Shown in pieces: positions 26,737 through 35,677 of a DNA stretch of 64,000 nucleotides (position 1 is its first letter; every line of letters begins with the position of its first letter). Below the pieces are notes generated by a model. The model had not been told where the DNA came from, did not search any database, and was given only the letters and a program-made list of their open reading frames with translations. This DNA is from Sulfurospirillum diekertiae (GTDB lineage Bacteria > Campylobacterota > Campylobacteria > Campylobacterales > Sulfurospirillaceae). A program made the position numbers and the translations under genes. The stretch covers positions 620,001 to 684,000 of the forward strand of contig NZ_CP021416.1 of the NCBI RefSeq assembly GCF_002162315.1. The letters are read 5' to 3'.

Positions 26737-29394
26737 GTGAAAATTCTAACTATTATTGATACGTTTGGTTTCTTTTTTAGAAACTACTATGCGCTTCCAC
26801 AACTGCGTAATACGCAGGGGTTCCCCACAGGACTTCTCACTGGATTTGCCAATTTTATTTATGCGATTAAAAACGAGCACGATACCGATTATCTTCTGTT
26901 TGCACTCGATAGTAAGGGCAAAAATTTTCGCCATACACTAGACCCTAATTATAAAGCTAATCGACCAGAAGCCCCTGAAGATTTAAGACGCCAACTGCCT
27001 GTTGCTATCTCATGGATTGAGAAAATGGGCTTTAAATGTTATGCAGAAGAGGGGTATGAAGCGGATGATGTCATTGCCTCTGCGGTGCGTTTTGCAAAAA
27101 GCCATGACATTAAAGTGCGCATTGTCACGCATGATAAAGATCTCTATCAGCTCATTGATGATGGCCGAGTGGTGATCTATGACCCTATGAAAAAGATGGA
27201 GATTGATACCGAAAAATGTTTTGAAAAATTTGGTGTTTATCCTCATAAAATCAATGAATATTTAGCCCTTGTGGGTGATGTCGCCGATAATATTCCTGGT
27301 GTAAAGGGTATCGGTCCAAAAGGTGCTAAAAAACTTTTGGATGACTATGGAACGATCGAAAATGTGTATGAAAACCTTGAACGTATAGGAAATCCTCGTG
27401 TTCAAGCAATGCTTGAGGAGGGAAGAGAAAAAGCCTTTTTAAGTAAACAGCTGGTTCGTTTGGACGATTCGCTCAACATCGCCGATAAGTTCGATGCATT
27501 TCATTTCCCTTGCGATAATCCTCTCATCAATATAGCCGATGAACTTGAAAAGTATGAGCTACGCCATATGCTCTCTCGTGTCAGAAATGAGTCTTTACAT
27601 ATAAAGCCAAAAGAGATTCCAAGCAATAGCTTTAATGCGATTTTACTGGACGATACCAAGATGTTGTTTAACATCATAGAAGGCATCGAAGAAGACGCTA
27701 TTGTTGCGTTCGATACAGAGACGAATGCACTGGATGCGTACAATGCAAAGATCGTAGGCTTCTCGTTTGCAACCAATACGCATGAGGCATACTACGTGCC
27801 TATTGGACACCATTATTTGGGAGTAGGCGATCAGATTGCGTTAGCCGATGCGAAGAGAGCACTCGAAATGCTTTTTACGCACAAAATTGTTGGACAAAAT
27901 CTCAAGTTCGACCTTGCTGTTGTTGAAAATAATTTTGGTATTAAAGATGTTGCTATCTATGCGGATACAATGCTTCTTGCATGGCTCCTTAATCCTGAAA
28001 CCAATGTGGGACTTGACACACTGGCTCTTCGATTTTTTAATCATGCTATGGTTAAGTTTAAAGATGTTGTCCCTAAAGGAGAAAACTTTAGCGCTGTGCC
28101 ATTAGAAAAAGCGTGTGAATATGCCAGCGAAGATGCGTGGATGACTCTTAGGCTTTTTGAAAAGCTCCACGAAGTGCTCGACCCAGAACTACTTGATCTT
28201 GCCAAAGAGGTGGAGTTCCCATTTATCAAGACACTTATGAAGATGGAAAAAGAGGGCATAAAAATTGATGGTCGTTATTTTGAAGTCCTTTTAAAACGAA
28301 CAGACCATGCGATAGAAGAACTTAAAACGGAAATTTTTAGTTTGTGCAATGCAACGTTTAATCTCAATTCAACACAACAGCTCGGCAATGTTCTGTTTGA
28401 ACAGTTAGGACTTCCTACCGTTAAAAAGACCAAAACAGGCTACAGTACCGATGAAAATGTTTTGAATGAACTTTTAGATCAACACCCTAGTATTGCTAAA
28501 ATTTTGGAGTATCGTGAACTTTATAAACTGCGTTCTACTTACATAGAGCCATTGCTTAAACTTTCCAAAGAATCTCCTTTAGGGCGCGTGCATACCTCGT
28601 TTATACAAACAGGTACTGCAACAGGAAGACTCAGCTCGAAAGACCCTAACTTGCAAAATATCCCTGTTAAAACAGAGCTTGGACGCGAAGTACGCGGTGG
28701 TTTTGTGGCGAAAGAGGGCTGTAAACTCATCGGCATTGATTATTCTCAAATTGAGTTAAGACTTTTGGCGCATTTTAGCGGAGATGAAGCGATGATTCAT
28801 GCTTTTCAATCGGGTAAAGATATTCACAAAGAGACGGCTTTAAAACTTTTTGGCGAAGAAGAAGCTGTAGCAAAACGCGGTGTAGCTAAAAGTATTAACT
28901 TTGGATTGTTGTATGGCATGGGGCCAAAGCGTCTTTCTGAAACAATTGGTATCTCGACCAAAGAGGCAAAAAGTTATATAGAGAGTTATTTTGCGACTTT
29001 TCCTACGATTAAAAATTATCTCACATCGGTGGCTGAAAGTGCTAAAAAAGAGGGATATGTACAGACACTGTTGGGTCGAAAACGTTTTTTTGACTTTGAA
29101 CACGCCAATGGAATGCAATACGCGGGCTACCTTCGTGAAGCGGTCAATACCGTTTTTCAAGGAAGTGCTGCTGATCTTATCAAACTGTCTATGAATAAAA
29201 TTATGGCGACGCTTGTCGATGATGAGGCAAAGTTACTGCTTCAAATTCACGATGAACTTATTTTCGAAGTGAAAGAAGAACGTGCGCAGGCGTTTTCTCT
29301 GCAAGCTCAAAAGGTAATGGAAGAGATTTATCCTCTTCGCGTTCCACTTAAAGTTTCGATTGCCATAGGCAATAATTGGGGAGAATTAAAATGA
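26737..29394 (+). CDS. polA: DNA polymerase I
   Basis: An 885-aa family A polymerase with all three parts: 5'-nuclease (about 1-290, with YEADDVIASAVRFA and GDVADNIPGVKGIG), 3'-5' exonuclease (about 310-480) with intact acidic residues FDTETN, GQNLKFD and YASEDAW, and polymerase with motif A GIDYSQIELR, motif B KRGVAKSINFGLLYGMG and motif C QIHDELIFEV. The start is GTG 26737 behind AAAAGG. The proofreading domain is intact, unlike in many Gram-positive PolAs. A one-mismatch palindrome (TTTACATATAAA) lies at about 27596. Confidence 0.96.
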   Translation: MKILTIIDTFGFFFRNYYALPQLRNTQGFPTGLLTGFANFIYAIKNEHDTDYLLFALDSKGKNFRHTLDPNYKANRPEAPEDLRRQLPVAISWIEKMGFKCYAEEGYEADDVIASAVRFAKSHDIKVRIVTHDKDLYQLIDDGRVVIYDPMKKMEIDTEKCFEKFGVYPHKINEYLALVGDVADNIPGVKGIGPKGAKKLLDDYGTIENVYENLERIGNPRVQAMLEEGREKAFLSKQLVRLDDSLNIADKFDAFHFPCDNPLINIADELEKYELRHMLSRVRNESLHIKPKEIPSNSFNAILLDDTKMLFNIIEGIEEDAIVAFDTETNALDAYNAKIVGFSFATNTHEAYYVPIGHHYLGVGDQIALADAKRALEMLFTHKIVGQNLKFDLAVVENNFGIKDVAIYADTMLLAWLLNPETNVGLDTLALRFFNHAMVKFKDVVPKGENFSAVPLEKACEYASEDAWMTLRLFEKLHEVLDPELLDLAKEVEFPFIKTLMKMEKEGIKIDGRYFEVLLKRTDHAIEELKTEIFSLCNATFNLNSTQQLGNVLFEQLGLPTVKKTKTGYSTDENVLNELLDQHPSIAKILEYRELYKLRSTYIEPLLKLSKESPLGRVHTSFIQTGTATGRLSSKDPNLQNIPVKTELGREVRGGFVAKEGCKLIGIDYSQIELRLLAHFSGDEAMIHAFQSGKDIHKETALKLFGEEEAVAKRGVAKSINFGLLYGMGPKRLSETIGISTKEAKSYIESYFATFPTIKNYLTSVAESAKKEGYVQTLLGRKRFFDFEHANGMQYAGYLREAVNTVFQGSAADLIKLSMNKIMATLVDDEAKLLLQIHDELIFEVKEERAQAFSLQAQKVMEEIYPLRVPLKVSIAIGNNWGELK

Positions 29395-29939
29395 TCGAAG
29401 TCTTGTTATTGGCATTTGCACTAAGTATGGATGCCTTTGCTGTTTCCATAGGCCTTGGCGCCAAACAAAACGGTCATACTACGAAAGAACTTGCTTTCAA
29501 AGCAGGACTTTTCTTCGGTATTTTTCAAGCATTAATGCCACTGCTTGGGTATCTTGGTGGTAAAGGTGTATTTGGTTTCGTAAGCCAGTATGCCTCCTAT
29601 ATTGCGTTTGGTCTGCTAGCGCTTATTGGGGCAAAAATGATCTACGAAGGTGTCAATGAAGGTGTGGGTGAGGAAATAGCAAAGATTACCAATAAAATTA
29701 TGTTAACGTTAGCTATCGCGACGAGTATCGATGCCATGGCTGCAGGCTTTAGTTTAATGCTTTTAGATCTCAATCCTCTGCTTTCATGTGCTATCATTGG
29801 TTTAACAACCTTTGTGATTAGTTTTCTTGGTGTTTATGTAGGTAAGCTTAGTGGAACATGGTTGGAGAGCAAAGCGGAGATTTTTGGTGGGGTTGTTTTA
29901 GTTGCTATCGGATTTAGGGTTTTGTTTTTTTTAAGATAG
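29391..29939 (+). CDS. mntP: Putative manganese efflux pump MntP
   Basis: About 182 aa, six transmembrane segments in two halves, each with the diagnostic acidic motif: ALSMDAFAVSIGLG and ATSIDAMAAGFS. MntP exports Mn2+. ATG 29391 overlaps the polA stop (ATGA) and is more likely than the TTG five codons earlier. No Mn riboswitch or MntR site is visible, as the gene is inside the polA transcript. A hairpin follows directly. Confidence 0.9.
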   Translation: MIEVLLLAFALSMDAFAVSIGLGAKQNGHTTKELAFKAGLFFGIFQALMPLLGYLGGKGVFGFVSQYASYIAFGLLALIGAKMIYEGVNEGVGEEIAKITNKIMLTLAIATSIDAMAAGFSLMLLDLNPLLSCAIIGLTTFVISFLGVYVGKLSGTWLESKAEIFGGVVLVAIGFRVLFFLR

Positions 29940-29960
29940 AGGCTCATTTTATGAGCCTCT
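29938..29960. terminator. Hairpin between convergent mntP and the outer-membrane gene
   Basis: AGAGGCTCA and TGAGCCTCT make a 9-bp stem with a TTTTA loop in the 28-bp gap between the two stop codons. T runs are weak on both sides, so termination strength is uncertain. Confidence 0.55.
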
Positions 29961-29967
29961 GCATGGA

Positions 29968-30588
29968 TTAAAATTTGTAGTTTAATCCGACATAATATTG
30001 AATCATATGTTCATCTTCCATTTTGAAATTGGCTTTTACAGTGCCTAGATCGAAGGAAGATGTGTCGTCAACATCACTAATCATATAGCGAGCACCAATT
30101 TCAAGCTCTGTACTTTTCGTTAAAGCGTACAAGAAGCCAGCTTCAGCACCGTAATTAAACCCTTTAGGCTTGTCCAGTGAAAGTGCTTTAGCCGTGTCAT
30201 TATCAATGTTACCTACACTATAAGAAGCGTTTATACCGATAAAAGGTGTGAAATCTGATTTGTTTTTAAAGAGATAATCATAGCCAAGGCCATATGTATA
30301 GGATGTTGTATCCTCTTTTTTATTTTGGTATCCGAAACTTCCATAAACTCTGCCATATTCAAAGTATTTACCCACTTTAATAGCTTCATACGTTGTATTG
30401 ATCGTATCTGAAGTTGATCCTTCCTGAATAATATGCGTTCCAAATAAATTGAAATCTGCTGTGCTAGAACTTTTACCATGAATGCTCATACCACCAAACT
30501 CACCGCCAATAAACCATGGATTGGTATCTGCAAAAATAGCAGATCCATTAAGCAACAAAAATGATGCAACAACTAAACTTTTCTTCAT
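29968..30588 (-). CDS. Outer-membrane beta-barrel protein (porin/OmpA-like barrel)
   Basis: A 206-aa protein with a signal peptide (MKKSLVVASFLLLNGSAIFA, cut before DTNPW). Alternating hydrophobic beta strands follow (YGLGYDYLF, TPFIGINASYSVGN, LEIGARYMIS), and the C-terminal strand ends in the outer-membrane signature YYVGLNYKF. About eight strands are predicted. It is monocistronic with a very AT-rich upstream region (30589-30692). The function may be structural or adhesive; nothing in the sequence is specific. Confidence 0.85.
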   Translation of the reverse strand: MKKSLVVASFLLLNGSAIFADTNPWFIGGEFGGMSIHGKSSSTADFNLFGTHIIQEGSTSDTINTTYEAIKVGKYFEYGRVYGSFGYQNKKEDTTSYTYGLGYDYLFKNKSDFTPFIGINASYSVGNIDNDTAKALSLDKPKGFNYGAEAGFLYALTKSTELEIGARYMISDVDDTSSFDLGTVKANFKMEDEHMIQYYVGLNYKF

Positions 30589-30692
30589 AGAGCCCCCTCA
30601 TTGAATAATATTTTGAAATAAAAAAACATGAAATAATATCTGATATAAATTAATAATAATATTAAATTATAAAAAAGTATCTATTTTGTTAT

Positions 30693-31307
30693 TTAAGAAA
30701 GAGTTGGAGAGTAATTTTTAAGAATTTTCTCACAGTTTTTATATTCAGGCATAAATTCACTGACACAGAGCCAAAAGCTTTTTTGGTGGTTTTTGTGCTC
30801 AATGTGTGAGAGTTCATGAATGACGATGTAGGTAATGCACTCCAAAGGCAGTTGGGCAAGGCTAAGGTTAAAGCTTAGTTCATTGGTGTGTGAGCAACTT
30901 CCCCAACGTTTTTTAGCTTTACGAAAACTAATTTTAGTAGGTCTGACGCTCATTAAAAAACTCCACTCTTCCACTAGCCGCGTCACTAACGGAATTGTTT
31001 TTTCTTTGTAGAACGCATCAGGTGTTTGCTTTACATGTAAAAGAATAGGTTCGCCCAAGTAGAGCACTTTCCCCTCTTCTGCAAAAAGGGATTGTATGGT
31101 CGTTCGCTTTTTCGCCGCTTTGACTTTTGTAAAAATCCATGCCGCTTTTTGACTTACTAATTCATGAATATATTCTTTGGATGTGTAAGGTGTTTTGACA
31201 ATGACCCCTTTGATCGGGTCGATCATAATGTAGAGATGTTTCAGACGACGATTGGTGATAATAGAGTAACAAAGCGTTTCGCCTTGGTACTCTATGAGAG
31301 GTTGCAT
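30693..31307 (-). CDS. YgjP-like metallopeptidase domain protein (M48/DUF45)
   Basis: A 204-aa protein of the YgjP/DUF45 (SprT-like) family. It has the zinc motif VIHELSHIEHKNHQKSFW (HExxH with a downstream His) and the family segment KKRWGSCSHTNELSFN before it. It may be a cytoplasmic protease or a nucleoprotein-processing enzyme; substrates are unknown. It lies 3 bp downstream of dnaJ, suggesting a role in protein quality control (inference). An exact palindrome is read as LLHVK (31030). Confidence 0.85.
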   Translation of the reverse strand: MQPLIEYQGETLCYSIITNRRLKHLYIMIDPIKGVIVKTPYTSKEYIHELVSQKAAWIFTKVKAAKKRTTIQSLFAEEGKVLYLGEPILLHVKQTPDAFYKEKTIPLVTRLVEEWSFLMSVRPTKISFRKAKKRWGSCSHTNELSFNLSLAQLPLECITYIVIHELSHIEHKNHQKSFWLCVSEFMPEYKNCEKILKNYSPTLS

Positions 31308-31310
31308 CGT

Positions 31311-32447
31311 TTAATTAAACCAGCTTTTGATTTTATCGAAGACACTTTCAAATTTATCATCTTTGGATTTTTTTTCAACGCCGAATTCTTCTTGCAATTG
31401 AATGAGTAGCTCTTTTTGCTCTTTAGTGAGCTTTTTAGGATAGCGAATAGAGATTTGCGTAATCATGCTTCCTAATTGATGCGTATGAACATTTTTAACA
31501 CCTTCATGTTTGAAGATAAACTGTTGTTTATCTTTTGCACCAAGAGGCAACTCAAGTTCAGCTTCTCCCCGAATCGTTGGGATTTTTATGGTTTCACCAA
31601 GAGCAACTTGCGTAAAAAATACAGGCACTTCAATATAGATGTCATCGTTATGGCGTACAAAGTGTTCATCTTCTTTGACGTGCACTAAGATATAAAGATC
31701 GCCTCTTCCTCCGCGCTCGTCAATATTGCCTTTACCGGCTACGCGAATACGGTTGTTATTGTCAATGCCCTCGGGAATGTCAATCGTCACTTTGTCTTCG
31801 ATTTGTGTAAAGCCTTTAGCATTACAACTTGGGCATGGATTGGTGACAACACTCCCTTTTCCATTACAATTTGGACAGGTTTGTGAAAAGGTCATAAATC
31901 CTTGTCGGTAAAAGACCTGACCTTTGCCTTTACACTCTTTACATGTAGCCTTAGATTTATCTTTGCTTCCCGTTCCATCACACGTGTCACATGGCTTTTT
32001 ATAGGAAAAAGTCACCTCTTTTTTAGTGCCAAAAATGGCTTCATTAAAGGCGAGGGTTACTTCTGCTTCAAGGTCTAGATTGTATTTGCGATTTTGTTTT
32101 GATCCGCCACCGCCAAAACCACCACTGCTTCCAAAGCCACCACCAAAGACAGACTCAAAAATAGAACCAAGATCGCCCATAATGTCTTCATAGCGCATAT
32201 CGGAGAAATGGCTAAAGCCTTGAGAATCAAGTCCGGATTTACCGTAGCGATCGTACGTAGCACGTTTTTGCTCATCGCTTAAAACTTGATAGGCCTCATT
32301 AATCGCTTTAAATTTCTCTTCAGCCTCTTTATCGCCTTGATTGCGATCGGGATGGTATTGCAATGCTAATTTGCGATAGGCTTTTTTAATCTCAGTAGCG
32401 TCCGCTGTTTTGGTAATTTCCAATATTTCATAATATTCTAGATCCAC
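31311..32447 (-). CDS. dnaJ: Chaperone protein DnaJ
   Basis: A 378-aa type I J-protein. The J domain has HPD (LQYHPDRNQ), a Gly/Phe-rich stretch follows ([15 protein letters not shown]), and four CxxCxGxG-type repeats bind zinc: [24 protein letters not shown] and CPSCNAKG. The C-terminal substrate-binding domains are complete. The start is GTG 32447 with AAAGAGA before it; the leader contains TTTACATGTAAG. It stimulates DnaK; dnaK/grpE are not in this window. Confidence 0.97.
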   Translation of the reverse strand: MDLEYYEILEITKTADATEIKKAYRKLALQYHPDRNQGDKEAEEKFKAINEAYQVLSDEQKRATYDRYGKSGLDSQGFSHFSDMRYEDIMGDLGSIFESVFGGGFGSSGGFGGGGSKQNRKYNLDLEAEVTLAFNEAIFGTKKEVTFSYKKPCDTCDGTGSKDKSKATCKECKGKGQVFYRQGFMTFSQTCPNCNGKGSVVTNPCPSCNAKGFTQIEDKVTIDIPEGIDNNNRIRVAGKGNIDERGGRGDLYILVHVKEDEHFVRHNDDIYIEVPVFFTQVALGETIKIPTIRGEAELELPLGAKDKQQFIFKHEGVKNVHTHQLGSMITQISIRYPKKLTKEQKELLIQLQEEFGVEKKSKDDKFESVFDKIKSWFN

Positions 32448-32515
32448 TATTATCTCTTTACATGTAAGTTTTTGAAGATCAAGATTTTAGCAAAAAGTAG
32501 TTTAAAATTTGGTTG

Positions 32516-32551
32516 TTAAGGTTGATTAACAAATCGTTAAAGGCTCATTAA
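32516..32551 (+). promoter_or_regulatory. Four phased TTAA boxes upstream of spy (predicted OmpR-family regulator site)
   Basis: TTAA occurs at 32516, 32526, 32537 and 32548, spaced 10, 11 and 11 bp, each preceded by G, A, G or A. Such helix-phased direct repeats are how OmpR/CpxR-type regulators bind. The regulator gene lies just downstream at 33194. The region sits 45-80 bases before the spy start codon. Confidence 0.5.
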
Positions 32552-32597
32552 TAGCACTCCTGTAAGATTTCATCATAAAACTTTTAAGGAGTACACA

Positions 32598-33095
32598 ATG
32601 AAAAAGACAATCTTAACACTCGCAACATTAGTTGCACTAGGAACCACTAGTGCTTTCGCCTTCGGTGGAGGTAACTGTCAAGGGATGCAATCCGGTATGG
32701 GTATGATGCAAGGTGGCGGAATGAGTGGTCCAGGAATGATGATGCAAGGTGGAAGAGGTGGCATGGCGATGATGGAACAGCTCAACCTTACCGATGATCA
32801 ACGCCATAAATTACATGTTTTGCAAAGTGAAATGAAGTTAGAAATGACCAAGCTACAAGATCCAAAAATGAGAACAAAAATGCAAGACCTTATGAGTGGT
32901 GATAGCTTCAATAAAAAAGAGTTTATCAAACTTCATACCGAAATGCACGAAAAAATGTTAGCGCTTCAAGCGGATCATATGGAAAAAGTGTTCAATCTTC
33001 TCACAAAAGAACAACGTGCTGAGCTTAAAACGTTGATGGCTCAAAAACCACAAAGACCAGCCCCTGTACAAACAACACCTGCTACCAGTAAATAA
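32598..33095 (+). CDS. Spy/CpxP-like periplasmic chaperone (LTxxQ family)
   Basis: A 165-aa exported protein with a signal peptide (MKKTILTLATLVALGTTSAF...), then a Met/Gly-rich segment (GMMQGGGMSGPGMMMQGG, about 30-55), and a helical body with two LTxxQ-type motifs: LNLTDDQRHKLH and LLTKEQRAELK. Spy/CpxP proteins prevent aggregation in the periplasm and react to envelope or metal stress. The Met-rich part may bind copper (inference). It is next to an OmpR-type two-component system, as with cpx/spy systems, but a terminator separates them. Confidence 0.85.
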   Translation: MKKTILTLATLVALGTTSAFAFGGGNCQGMQSGMGMMQGGGMSGPGMMMQGGRGGMAMMEQLNLTDDQRHKLHVLQSEMKLEMTKLQDPKMRTKMQDLMSGDSFNKKEFIKLHTEMHEKMLALQADHMEKVFNLLTKEQRAELKTLMAQKPQRPAPVQTTPATSK

Positions 33096-33116
33096 AAGTT
33101 CAAATTTTACCTCTAT

Positions 33117-33143
33117 AAGACCTCTTCGGAGGTCTTTCTTTTT
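33117..33143 (+). terminator. Rho-independent terminator between spy and the response regulator
   Basis: AAGACCTC-TTCG-GAGGTCTT, an 8-bp stem with a UUCG tetraloop, followed by TCTTTTT. It limits read-through from spy into the regulator genes. Confidence 0.88.
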
Positions 33144-33162
33144 AAATATCACTCAAATTCAG

Positions 33163-33168
33163 TATAAT
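33163..33168 (+). promoter_or_regulatory. -10 box (TATAAT) of the response regulator operon
   Basis: TTCAGTATAATTATAAA lies about 26 bases before the regulator start, giving the regulator-kinase-recR run its own promoter. Confidence 0.55.
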
Positions 33169-33193
33169 TATAAAAAACCTACAAGGCCATAGA

Positions 33194-33865
33194 ATGATTA
33201 ATGTCTTGATGATAGAAGATGATACAGAATTCGCCGAAATTTTAAGTGAATATCTTGCGAAATACAATATTAAAATTACCAATTTTGAAGATCCTTATTT
33301 GGGTTTAAGTGCTGGGGTAAAAAAGTATGATTTGCTTATTTTAGATTTGACATTGCCGGGCATGGATGGACTTGAAGTTTGTAAAGAAATTGTTGCGCAA
33401 TATGATATTCCTATCATTATCTCCTCAGCACGCAGCGATATTAGCGATAAAGTCATTGGTCTTCAAATCGGTGCGGATGATTATTTACCAAAACCGTATG
33501 ACCCCAAAGAGATGTACGCACGCATTCAGAGCTTGATTCGCCGTTATAAAAAAAAGCTCAACGTTAGAAGAACAGCAAAGTCACAGTGTTTCTTGGTCGA
33601 TGAAAAACGCCATGAAATCTCTTTTAAAGGAGAGGTTCTCAATCTCACTCCAGCAGAATATGAGATACTCTCGTATATGATTCGTCAAAATGGTTTTTCG
33701 ATCTCCCGCGAACAGTTGGTGTATAACTGCAAATCGTTGAAAGATAAAGGCTCTAAAAGTTTAGATGTCATTATTGGTCGCTTGCGTACTAAAATTGGTG
33801 ATGATTCTAAAAGCCCTGAGTACATTCACTCCGTACGAGGTATTGGGTATAAGCTTGTCGGATGA
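33194..33865 (+). CDS. OmpR/CpxR-family response regulator
   Basis: A 223-aa regulator. The receiver domain has the acidic pair MIEDD, the phospho-acceptor Asp in LILDLTLPGMDG, and Lys in YLPKPYDPKE; the C-terminal winged helix (about 125-223) includes LTPAEYEILSYMIRQNG and VRGIGYKLVG. It probably controls spy via the phased TTAA boxes (inference) and is coupled by a 4-bp overlap to the kinase. Best compared with CpxR by context. Confidence 0.92.
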   Translation: MINVLMIEDDTEFAEILSEYLAKYNIKITNFEDPYLGLSAGVKKYDLLILDLTLPGMDGLEVCKEIVAQYDIPIIISSARSDISDKVIGLQIGADDYLPKPYDPKEMYARIQSLIRRYKKKLNVRRTAKSQCFLVDEKRHEISFKGEVLNLTPAEYEILSYMIRQNGFSISREQLVYNCKSLKDKGSKSLDVIIGRLRTKIGDDSKSPEYIHSVRGIGYKLVG

Positions 33866-35109
33866 TTAAAAACTCAATTCTTAATAAGATCAGTGCAATC
33901 TTTTTTCTCTCACTCTTTTTGCTTGCGATGTTTTTTGCTCTTTTGCTGGAACATCAAAGCGATAAAAATTTGGAGAATATGAAACAGCGCCAAATTCAAT
34001 CGGTCAACTATCTTTTAGTCATGTATCGTAATAACGTTCAGCCTAAAGATATTGAGGAATATTTCAATAATTTTGGACTCAAAAAAGTTGCCAGTAAACA
34101 TCTGCGTGATTCTGTCCTTGCCAATGGCGTAGTCATCTTCCAAAAACTTTCTCCCATTAGCCGTTTTTCTTCCATTGTGTACAATGACCGTTATTATCTT
34201 TTTATCGATAATTTTGAATCCAGTGTACTGTTAGAGAGTCAAGATTACAAAAATTTTAACGAAAGTTTATGGGTTGTTTTTGTCATTGCTTTACTCATTT
34301 TGCTTTATATGTACGTCTCTATTTTTAAAAGTATCGCACCGCTGAAAACTCTGAGTTCGCAAATACGAAAGTTTGCCAGTGGGGATTTGAGCATTGAATG
34401 CCAGAGTGAATCCAATGATGAAATCGGTGAAGTTGCCAATGAGTTTGATCGTGCTGTTAAAAAAATACGTGATCTTATCAATTCCAGACAACTTTTTTTA
34501 CGAACGATTATGCATGAGCTCAAAACTCCGATTGGCAAAGGGCGTATTGTCGCTGAAATGCTTGAGGACGCTATTGCTAAAAAACGCCTCGTTAATGTGT
34601 TTGGCAGGCTTGATCTTTTGATTGCCGAATTTTCAAAGATCGAGCAGCTTACATCACAGCGATATGAACTCAATCTTAAAGAGTATTCGCTTTTACATGT
34701 AATCGATCAAGCCATTGATCTTTTGATGCTCGATGATCAAAAAAGAGAAGATCAGGTTCATGTCGAAGGCGATTTTGATTTTAAAGTGACTGTTGACTTT
34801 GAGCTCATGGCATTAGCGATTAAAAACTTGATGGATAATGCCATGAAGCATAGCCTCAATCATCGCGTTTTTGTAAAAAATAGTGGACAGAGGCTGATTA
34901 TTGCCAATGAAGGCGAGCCTCTTAAAATGGCGATTGAAGAGTATTTTCAACCGTTTGTCTCTGGTTCTAAAGCCTGTGGTAGTGGATTAGGGCTTGGACT
35001 GTATATTGTCAAAAATATTGTGGAACAACATGGATTGGAAATAGCGTACGCATATGAAGAAGGCTATCATCACTTTAGTATTGATTTTTCAAAAGGATTT
35101 ATCGCATGA
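33862..35109 (+). CDS. Sensor histidine kinase (CpxA/ArsS-like)
   Basis: A 415-aa membrane kinase with two transmembrane segments (about 10-28 and 135-155) enclosing a periplasmic sensor of about 105 aa, then HAMP, HisKA with the H-box FLRTIMHELKTPIG, and HATPase_c with N-box NLMDNAMKHS and G-box GSGLGLGLYIVKNI. It phosphorylates the overlapping response regulator. Together with Spy it likely senses periplasmic protein or metal stress (inference). The stop overlaps the recR start. Confidence 0.92.
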   Translation: MIKNSILNKISAIFFLSLFLLAMFFALLLEHQSDKNLENMKQRQIQSVNYLLVMYRNNVQPKDIEEYFNNFGLKKVASKHLRDSVLANGVVIFQKLSPISRFSSIVYNDRYYLFIDNFESSVLLESQDYKNFNESLWVVFVIALLILLYMYVSIFKSIAPLKTLSSQIRKFASGDLSIECQSESNDEIGEVANEFDRAVKKIRDLINSRQLFLRTIMHELKTPIGKGRIVAEMLEDAIAKKRLVNVFGRLDLLIAEFSKIEQLTSQRYELNLKEYSLLHVIDQAIDLLMLDDQKREDQVHVEGDFDFKVTVDFELMALAIKNLMDNAMKHSLNHRVFVKNSGQRLIIANEGEPLKMAIEEYFQPFVSGSKACGSGLGLGLYIVKNIVEQHGLEIAYAYEEGYHHFSIDFSKGFIA

Positions 35110-35675
35110 TGAGAGGGTTAGAGAAGTTTAATAAACTGGTTGATGCCTTTGAAAAACTTCCTACGGTTGGTCGCAAGTCGGCTATTAGATTTGCCTATCA
35201 TTTGGTTCTAAATGACACTTTTTCTGCAATGAAACTTGCCAATGCCATTGAGAGTGCGATTCAGAGTATTCGAAAATGCGAACAGTGTGGGGCACTGAGT
35301 GAGCATGAAATTTGTGATATTTGCCTTGATGAAAGACGCGATAGTCAAAAGATCTGTATTGTAGAAAGCGCCAAAGATATTTTTGTGCTCGAGGAGCATA
35401 AACTGTTTGATGGACGTTATTTTGTTCTATGCGATTTGGAAGAAGAGACACTCAGTAAGCTTGAAGCGATGGTTCACGAAGATGTTAAGGAGATGATCTT
35501 TGCTTTGACACCTTCATTAGCGAGTGATGCACTTATTTTATTTATTGAAGATAAACTCAAAGCGCATGATCTGCATTTTACAAAAATTGCTCAAGGCGTA
35601 CCAACAGGCGTGCACTTAGAAAATGTTGATATGCTCTCCTTATCTAAAGCTTTAGAATCACGTACAAAAATCTAA
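35106..35675 (+). CDS. recR: Recombination protein RecR
   Basis: A 189-aa RecR with N-terminal helix-hairpin-helix (FEKLPTVGRKSAIRFAYHL), Cys4 zinc finger (CEQCGALSEHEICDIC) and Toprim domain (ICIVESAKDIFVLEEH, LTPSLASDALILFIED). It loads RecA with RecO and helps repair gaps. ATG 35106 overlaps the kinase stop, an unusual operon placement likely giving only co-transcription. The length is normal for this phylum (about 190 aa). Confidence 0.93.
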   Translation: MMRGLEKFNKLVDAFEKLPTVGRKSAIRFAYHLVLNDTFSAMKLANAIESAIQSIRKCEQCGALSEHEICDICLDERRDSQKICIVESAKDIFVLEEHKLFDGRYFVLCDLEEETLSKLEAMVHEDVKEMIFALTPSLASDALILFIEDKLKAHDLHFTKIAQGVPTGVHLENVDMLSLSKALESRTKI

Positions 35676-35677
35676 GT

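Noticed and set aside
27700..28180. Inactive proofreading domain in PolA
   Set aside because: The acidic residues of the exonuclease (DTET, NLKFD, YASEDA) are present.
30589..30692. AT-rich gap as a possible origin or attachment site
   Set aside because: No DnaA boxes, iterons or direct repeats; it is an ordinary AT-rich upstream region of the outer-membrane gene.
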